A stretch of DNA of 27,744 bases, from NCBI GenBank assembly GCA_025774615.1, contig JALGVQ010000005.1, positions 1 to 27,744 on the forward strand, written 5' to 3'. Below the pieces are notes generated by a model, which ran no database searches, was not told the origin of the DNA, and saw only the letters and a list, made by a program, of their open reading frames with translations. The stretch's first letter is position 1, and each line of letters starts with the position of its first letter. The stretch is from a bacterium. Its GTDB lineage: Bacteria > Blakebacterota > Blakebacteria > Blakebacterales > Blakebacteraceae. Positions 23,256 to 27,744 of the stretch are shown one piece after another. Position numbers and translations under genes: made by a program.

Positions 23256-23562
23256 GGTCTGATCCAGACGAGCGGTCCCGTGTCTCACCCGTGTCTCAAA
23301 TGGGATGCCGGGATTGTGAACGGGCTGATCATGCAGTGCGTCAAACCGGCGAAGGGGTGAAGATTCGAAACGCCTTCACCCCCGGGCCGAACACTCACTC
23401 GGCCCTACGAGGCCCGGCGTTTGCCGCAGAACGCCGGGCTTCACTTTTTAACGACCCCATATATTTATTCATTATCTTTTTCCAGCTCGCTCCGTATGAA
23501 GTAATAGTGATCGGGTGCCCGCCTGGTCCAAATGGTGTGTATCAAACCTCGGGAGCGTTCAT
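23256..23562. other. 307-bp intergenic region with tandem repeat, three hairpins, terminator and AT-rich promoter zone
   Basis: From left to right: an 11-bp perfect tandem repeat CCCGTGTCTCA (23277-23287, 23288-23298); a 9-bp hairpin GGGGTGAAG/CTTCACCCC (23354-23362 with 23374-23382); a 7-bp hairpin GGGCCGA/TCGGCCC (23384-23390 with 23399-23405); a 10-bp terminator hairpin (23412-23439) with a T-run; then an AT-rich stretch (23450-23485) that may hold the promoter of the ADOP gene. CCGGGCC (23382-23388) could instead pair with GGCCCGG (23411-23417), breaking the terminator stem. I see no credible gene here. Confidence 0.7.
23412..23449 (+). terminator. Intrinsic terminator downstream of the VIT-VWA gene
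   Basis: GCCCGGCGTT (23412-23421) pairs perfectly with AACGCCGGGC (23430-23439) around an 8-nt loop and is followed by TTCACTTTTT. It lies about 160 bp after the VIT-VWA stop and 114 bp before the ADOP start. It either ends the VIT-VWA transcript or forms part of a conditional leader. Confidence 0.85.
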
Positions 23563-25965
23563 ATGCGGCTGTACGACCTCCGTCTCGCCCTCCGCCAGAT
23601 GACCAGGAACCCTGGTATATCCGTCGTCATCATCCTCACACTCGCCATAGGGATAGGCGCGAATACCGCGATGTTCAGCACTATCAACGCCGCGCTGTTC
23701 AGATCCCTTCCCTTTGAGGATTCCGATGAACTGGTGATCGGGAGGAAGACCCGGGATGGCAACCTGCAGGGGCCTGTCTCCGGATACGACTATCTCGATT
23801 TCCAGGAGCAGAACAGCTCCTTCGAGACCCTTTCGGCGTGCTCCGGATTCACCATGGATATGACTATCACCGGGGATGAAGGCCCTGAACAGGTCTCTGT
23901 TGTGATCACAACCTGGGACCTCTTCAACACTCTGCAGGTCACACCCGGTGCCGGTCGTTTCTTCCTTGAGGAAGAAGGCACGGCGGAGCAGGCGAATGTC
24001 GTCGTCATCAGCAACGGGTACTGGCAGAGGCGTTATGCGGGCTCACCTGATGCAATAGGAAGTGGTGTTACCGTAAACGATACGCCCTATACGATCATCG
24101 GTGTCCTGCCGGTCGGCTTCAATTTTCTGTTCGACGCCGATGTCTGGGTACCGACGTTTCGTGAAGGACCGCTGCTGAATGCCAGACGGTGGCACAACCT
24201 GCTTCTTCTTGGTCGCCTGAATGATGATGTCTCCCTCGAACAGGCTCAGGCCGATGTCGATGTCATCGCTGCGCGACTTGCGCAGGAATATCCGGAATCG
24301 AACGAAGGGAAGGGGATCCGCTTCGTCGGTCTGCACGAATACATGGTGGAGGATGTGCGGACGAGTCTGCTCCTGCTCATGGGAACCGTTCTGCTGGTCC
24401 TGCTCATCGCCTGCGGCAATGTGGCCGGACTCCTCCTGGCGCGGGGGCAGGGAAGGCTCTCCGAAATGGCAGTCCGATCCGCGCTGGGGGGTGAGAGAAA
24501 ACATCTGGTCGGACAGCTTCTCACCGAGAACATGCTGTCGGCTCTCCTGGCTGGAGGTGTGGGGATCCTTTTCGCATATCTATTCCAGATCGTGATCCTC
24601 AGACTGCTTCCGATGGGATCATTGGGCATCAGTGGGCCGGGGATCGATGGCGGTGTGCTCCTCTTTGCTCTTGGTGCATCGGTCGTCACCGGACTGATCT
24701 TCGGGATCGTTCCCGCCCTGCGAGGAACGTCTTTGAATCTCACAAATCAGCTGAAGGGTGGACAGCGATCAACGGAGGGGTCGGGCAGTTCGAAGCTACG
24801 CAGCGGGATGGTGGTGGCGCAGGTTGCGCTCTCCATCATGCTTCTGATCGGAGCCGGTCTGCTGATCCGGAGCCTCGGTCAGCAGGCGCGAACAGATCTG
24901 GGATTCCAGCCGGATAACCTTCTGGTCGGCAGGATAGATCTGCCGGCAAGTGAGTATCCTGAAGCTGACCAGCGGATCGCGTTCTTCTCCTCGGTCAAAG
25001 AGGATATCGAAGCCCGACCAGGTGTTCTCTCTGCCAGTCTCATCTCACAACTGCCGATAATAAATTCGGGGAACGATATCTATGTCTGGACTCCCGATGA
25101 TCCACCAGCTTCATCACAGGATACGCGTTCGGCATATTTTCGGGTCATCACTCCCGACTATTTCGAGACGATGGAGATCGGGATGCAGATGGGGCGGGAT
25201 ATCAATGAGACAGATTCAGAGAGTACCCCGAGGGTGATCGTTATCAGCGAAGAGATGGTGAACGAGTTCTTCCCTGATCAGAATCCGATTGGTCAGCAAT
25301 TGATCGTTGATATGGGCGAACTGGTGACACATGAGGTCATCGGTGTTGTAGATGATGTTCTGATGTGGGGAGTGCGAGCTGAACCGTATCGCACCATGTA
25401 CATGGCCTATGCCCAGGTTCCGAGCGAGTCGATGGAGATCGCCATCCGTACCGGAGGTGAACCGGAGGGTCTGGTTGAACCGATCAGGGAGATGGTCGCG
25501 GAAAAGAACCAGAACGTGATGTTCGTCGATTCAGCAGTGATGTCCACAGTCGTGGATGAATCACTATCGGATTGTCGGGTCATCACCTCTTCGCTCAGCC
25601 TGTTCTCCATGATCGCCCTGCTGCTCACGGCGATCGGGCTCTATGGGGTACTGGCCTACCATGTGAGTCAGCGCACCAATGAGATCGGTATCAGGAAAGC
25701 ACTTGGCGCTACCGAGAATGACCTGATCGGGATGATCCTGAAACGCGGCCTCCTCCTGGTCGGAGTCGGCCTCGTTCTGGGTGTTGCCGGTGCATTTCTG
25801 GGAACCCGACCGCTTCAGCAGCTCATATTCGGGATAGAGCTGGTGGATATGGCCAGTTACTCAGGAGCTGCTATCGCCCTGGTGGTGGTCACCATCTTGG
25901 CCTGCTTCCTGCCCGCTTTTCGAGCATCACGGGTGGATCCCATCGAGGCTCTCCGAACTGAGTGA
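23563..25965 (+). CDS. ADOP-type ABC transporter permease (FtsX/MacB family)
   Basis: The product is 800 aa from the ATG at 23563, with GGGAG 7 bp upstream; an in-frame ATG at 23515 lacks a site and adds a non-conserved 16 residues. The layout is that of ADOP permeases: N-terminal R-L-A-L-R-Q-M-T-R-N-P-G, a transmembrane helix (about 18-40), a periplasmic MacB-like domain, a first FtsX domain (about 262-385, with R-S-A-L-G-G), a helix near 414-440, a second periplasmic domain, and a second FtsX domain (about 676-800, with E-I-G-I-R-K-A-L-G-A). The last residues R-A-S-R-V-D-P-I-E-A-L-R-T-E are typical. No ATPase gene is adjacent, so the partner ATPase must be encoded elsewhere. The substrate is unknown. 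Confidence 0.92.
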   Translation: MRLYDLRLALRQMTRNPGISVVIILTLAIGIGANTAMFSTINAALFRSLPFEDSDELVIGRKTRDGNLQGPVSGYDYLDFQEQNSSFETLSACSGFTMDMTITGDEGPEQVSVVITTWDLFNTLQVTPGAGRFFLEEEGTAEQANVVVISNGYWQRRYAGSPDAIGSGVTVNDTPYTIIGVLPVGFNFLFDADVWVPTFREGPLLNARRWHNLLLLGRLNDDVSLEQAQADVDVIAARLAQEYPESNEGKGIRFVGLHEYMVEDVRTSLLLLMGTVLLVLLIACGNVAGLLLARGQGRLSEMAVRSALGGERKHLVGQLLTENMLSALLAGGVGILFAYLFQIVILRLLPMGSLGISGPGIDGGVLLFALGASVVTGLIFGIVPALRGTSLNLTNQLKGGQRSTEGSGSSKLRSGMVVAQVALSIMLLIGAGLLIRSLGQQARTDLGFQPDNLLVGRIDLPASEYPEADQRIAFFSSVKEDIEARPGVLSASLISQLPIINSGNDIYVWTPDDPPASSQDTRSAYFRVITPDYFETMEIGMQMGRDINETDSESTPRVIVISEEMVNEFFPDQNPIGQQLIVDMGELVTHEVIGVVDDVLMWGVRAEPYRTMYMAYAQVPSESMEIAIRTGGEPEGLVEPIREMVAEKNQNVMFVDSAVMSTVVDESLSDCRVITSSLSLFSMIALLLTAIGLYGVLAYHVSQRTNEIGIRKALGATENDLIGMILKRGLLLVGVGLVLGVAGAFLGTRPLQQLIFGIELVDMASYSGAAIALVVVTILACFLPAFRASRVDPIEALRTE

Positions 25966-26500
25966 TGCTGCTGTACGATCTTACAACAGCAGGTCGTTTG
26001 AGCCGGAGAAAGAAATCCAGCACCTCGACATGAACCTCCAGTTCCTCTCCATCCTCCATAGTGATGAAAAAGAGCTCATCACATGAAGTGCTGGAACCCT
26101 GGATGATGTAGTTCAGATCCCAGTGTTGCAGTGCGCCCAGAAGTGTGGCTATGAACCCTCCCGCACCATATTCCGAGATAGAAGGACGACCGTTAGCGAA
26201 GCCGGGGATCGAAATCATCGAGATCGATATGTCTATCAGTTCGGGCAATCCGGCAGCGACATCTTCTGCAAGCATCCGCGCGTCCTCAAGAAGCAACTGA
26301 TCCTGTTGATAATTCCAGGCATCCCGAAGGGTCTCTTCGATGTCGATACCATCCAATGGGCTGAGAATGTCACCGGCTGTCAACCCGATCGAAATACTCC
26401 AGTAACTGTGCTGAATGATCGGGATCTGAATGGTGGAATCAGTCCTGCAGGCAGTGAGAGTGACGGTAATGGCAACGGCAGTGATGAGCAGGCGTTTCAC
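25889..26500 (-). CDS. Putative lipoprotein, function unknown
   Basis: The product is 203 aa from a GTG at 26500, with GAGGAGG ending 7-8 bp upstream. The N terminus M-K-R-L-L-I-T-A-V-A-I-T-V-T is a signal sequence followed by the lipobox L-T-A-C18, so the mature protein should be lipid-anchored. The rest is acidic, with no motif I recognise; a D-G-E-E-L-E-V-H-V-E-V-L segment is beta-like. The last 25 codons lie antisense to the end of the ADOP permease gene (77-bp convergent overlap). The ribosome-binding site lies in a perfect hairpin. Coding status rests on the lipobox, the site and the length, since no family is recognised. Confidence 0.65.
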   Translation of the reverse strand: MKRLLITAVAITVTLTACRTDSTIQIPIIQHSYWSISIGLTAGDILSPLDGIDIEETLRDAWNYQQDQLLLEDARMLAEDVAAGLPELIDISISMISIPGFANGRPSISEYGAGGFIATLLGALQHWDLNYIIQGSSTSCDELFFITMEDGEELEVHVEVLDFFLRLKRPAVVRSYSSITQFGEPRWDPPVMLEKRAGSRPRW

Positions 26501-26503
26501 GGT

Positions 26504-26521
26504 GTCACCTCCTCAGGTGAC
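26504..26521 (-). promoter_or_regulatory. Hairpin containing the ribosome-binding site of the lipoprotein gene
   Basis: In the minus-strand transcript GTCACCT (26521-26515) pairs perfectly with AGGTGAC (26510-26504) around a GAGG loop. The Shine-Dalgarno sequence GAGGAGG spans the loop and the 3' arm, ending a few bases before the GTG at 26500. Folding would limit ribosome access. Confidence 0.6.
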
Positions 26522-26641
26522 GGAGTAAGCCATGAGCGGCATTTTTTCCGATTTTCTCCAATACAACGCAATGATCATGCCATTAGCTGGAATCATCGCG
26601 ATATACAACCCTATCTATCTGTCAATATGTTGCAGAGAAAG

Positions 26642-26671
26642 AAGATAGCCTGATCGCTCGGTTTCTTTCAA
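26642..26671 (-). promoter_or_regulatory. Candidate promoter of the lipoprotein gene
   Basis: On the minus strand TTGAAA (26671-26666) and TATCTT (26647-26642) are separated by 18 bp. The -35 matches consensus at five of six positions and the -10 at four. It would give a leader of about 135 nt containing the ribosome-binding-site hairpin. Confidence 0.4.
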
Positions 26672-26778
26672 CGGTTGGGAATAAGGGGTAATACGATCGG
26701 CCAGGAACCAGGAAGTGCAGAAGTCCACATTATTTGTGGAAATGGATTGAGGAAGGGGAGAGTCTGCTGATCTCCCTT

Positions 26779-26808
26779 CAGGAGAGCCTCAGGCAGGAGA
26801 GCCTCAGG
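26779..26808. repeat. 15-bp perfect tandem duplication at the end of the propeller gene
   Basis: Two identical copies (26779-26793 and 26794-26808) of CAGGAGAGCCTCAGG. The stop codon of the minus-strand propeller gene (26804-26806) lies inside the copy nearer the gene. Confidence 0.9.
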
Positions 26809-27744
26809 GGTACACAAATCCCTCTATCCGGGGAATCAGGCGCCAGACTGCATACTCCACACGATCGGTTTCAGGGTCGGTGACCTCTCCAAGAAAGAAC
26901 CCCCGGGTGATCCGTCCCGCTGCCGGGGCGCGGGTGCTGCCCAGGAATTCACCCTCCGGGCTGAACAGATAGTAGGTATGACCACCACCCCGGTCGTGGC
27001 GTTCGAATTCCATCTCGAATCCCTCCAGCCAGATATAGCCGGCATCATCAACCGAGATATGGTTCCAGAGGGTGCGGTATTGAGGAAAAACCACCGCGTC
27101 CTTCAACCATTCCAGGTATACCTGCTGGTTGTCATCCGCAACCCTGATCTGTGAGTCGAGATCCCGGAAGAATCGATCTCTCTCCTGAGGGGTCACCGGT
27201 CGGGGGGGGATACCCGTTTCGATCTTTTTTCGGATCGATCCATCCAGCCGGTACCACATGAGTACCGGATTCACACCATCGGTGAGGAGAACGCTGCCGT
27301 CTGATACGTAGAGCCCGAACGGCTGGTCAATATAGGGTACCGGGGGCCTGCTCTTCCCTCCCTTGCCGTGTCCCGGGGTTTCGAACTCGTAGTTGATCCT
27401 GACTTGTTGCAAAGCTGTCGTTCCGACAGTATCCCCGGCCGCGTCAGTCACAAGGAATCCGGATCCCATCCACAGGTGCCCGTTCTGGTCGTAACGGGAG
27501 GGATGGGTCAGACTGAAAAAGAGATCAGGTCCGATGTTGAAACGACCTCTACCCGGGAATGTATCGATCAGCCGACCATCCGTCCGGTAATGGGTCGTCC
27601 GGTGCAGGTTGTAATCCACACTTTTCAATATGCCGTCAGAGAGGTCAATCAGTTCACAGATCATGAATTCACCGGGACCCTGGCCCCGTCGTCCGATCGA
27701 TCGCTCGAACCGGCCATCGGTACCAAATACGGCGATCCTGGCAC
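26804..27744 (-). CDS. 6-bladed beta-propeller / NHL-like protein, C-terminal part (5' end outside window)
   Basis: The minus-strand frame has no stop between 26804 and the right edge, so the ATG at 27664 is internal and the gene continues out of the window. About 313 residues are visible. The outermost part reads V-F-G-T-D-G-R-F and then G-R-R-G-Q-G-P-G-E-F, the blade motif of 6-bladed beta-propeller (NHL-like) proteins. Further blade-like segments follow: T-D-G-R-L-I-D-T-F, D-Q-N-G-H-L-W-M-G, D-D-A-G-Y-I-W-L-E, and S-P-E-G-E-F-L-G-S. Related proteins are usually exported, but the N terminus is not seen. The likely role is ligand or protein binding; no catalytic motif is visible. Confidence 0.78.
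   Translation of the reverse strand, partial: ARIAVFGTDGRFERSIGRRGQGPGEFMICELIDLSDGILKSVDYNLHRTTHYRTDGRLIDTFPGRGRFNIGPDLFFSLTHPSRYDQNGHLWMGSGFLVTDAAGDTVGTTALQQVRINYEFETPGHGKGGKSRPPVPYIDQPFGLYVSDGSVLLTDGVNPVLMWYRLDGSIRKKIETGIPPRPVTPQERDRFFRDLDSQIRVADDNQQVYLEWLKDAVVFPQYRTLWNHISVDDAGYIWLEGFEMEFERHDRGGGHTYYLFSPEGEFLGSTRAPAAGRITRGFFLGEVTDPETDRVEYAVWRLIPRIEGFVYP

Larger units (their letters stand above)
26501..26803. other. 303-bp intergenic region between the propeller gene and the lipoprotein gene
   Basis: Both flanking genes are on the minus strand. In minus-strand order the region holds a 15-bp tandem duplication at the propeller stop, a 6-5-6 dyad TCCACA/TGTGGA (26724-26729 with 26735-26740), a candidate promoter (26642-26671), an orphan TTGACA (26620-26625 on the minus strand), and the ribosome-binding-site hairpin (26504-26521). 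I see no clear intrinsic terminator for the propeller gene and no small gene. Confidence 0.6.

Noticed and set aside
22134-23288. A 384-codon minus-strand frame antisense to the VIT-VWA gene
   Set aside because: The plus strand has clear VWA and C-terminal family motifs; the antisense product is low-complexity and unrecognisable.
23291-23602. A 103-codon plus-strand frame between the VIT-VWA and ADOP genes
   Set aside because: It runs through the 11-bp repeat, all three hairpins, the terminator and the start of the ADOP gene; it has no ribosome-binding site and no protein-like pattern.
27662-27664. ATG at 27664 as the start of the beta-propeller gene
   Set aside because: The frame stays open to the window edge and the upstream codons encode a conserved G-R-x-G-Q-G-P-G-E-F blade motif, so the true start is outside the window.
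1-27744. tRNA or rRNA genes, CRISPR arrays, insertion sequences, prophage or restriction-modification genes
   Set aside because: Reading both strands I saw no cloverleaf with a CCA-type end, no regularly spaced repeats, no transposase or integrase motifs and no phage or methylase motifs.

Overview
The window is ordinary bacterial chromosome with moderately high GC. On the left is a dense block of housekeeping genes; on the right is a looser accessory region rich in secreted and membrane proteins. I see no tRNA, rRNA, insertion sequence, phage gene or CRISPR array. The mix of an ADOP-type FtsX/MacB permease, secreted M14 carboxypeptidases, a secreted VIT-VWA protein and a 6-bladed beta-propeller protein, together with a small CxxC/CxC protein ahead of an RNase E/G gene, suggests an uncultured member of the Gemmatimonadota / Acidobacteriota / Eisenbacteria-like assemblage. 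That placement is a low-confidence inference from gene content.

Positions 1-4700 (+) look like one operon: dnaX (3' part only), ybaB, recR, pgsA, pgpA, cinA, thpR. From recR onward each stop codon overlaps the next start. pgsA and pgpA encode consecutive steps of phosphatidylglycerol synthesis; dnaX, ybaB and recR form the familiar replication/recombination set. A good sigma70-type promoter with two overlapping dyads at 4721-4774 then drives recA, recX and alaS (4862-9165). Next come a 65-aa putative zinc-binding protein, an RNase G/E family gene, rplU, rpmA and mdh (9365-13035). This block ends at a strong terminator (13064-13098) whose symmetry can also serve the convergent TPR gene.

Positions 13146-27744 are accessory. 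A TPR protein with a very acidic tail (-) lies divergent from a LarA-like DUF2088 protein (+). A four-gene minus-strand cluster follows (20710 down to 15486): an M14-fold protein whose catalytic residues are all replaced, an intact secreted M14 carboxypeptidase, a membrane protein with a zinc-ribbon-like segment, and a thioredoxin-fold protein without the CxxC pair. A secreted VIT-VWA protein is transcribed divergently from this cluster across a 205-bp region holding an 8-12-8 dyad. Then come an array of hairpins ending in a terminator, an 800-aa ADOP permease, a convergent lipoprotein gene that overlaps the permease tail by 77 bp, and a beta-propeller gene that runs off the right edge.

The observations most worth following up are the intact/degenerate M14 pair with its HGNE to EGNH change, the cysteine-less thioredoxin-like protein in the same cluster, the lipoprotein ribosome-binding site lying in a perfect hairpin, the hairpin array with a possible antiterminator pairing before the permease, the dyads at the recA promoter, and a 15-bp in-phase repeat joining the small zinc-protein gene to the RNase gene.
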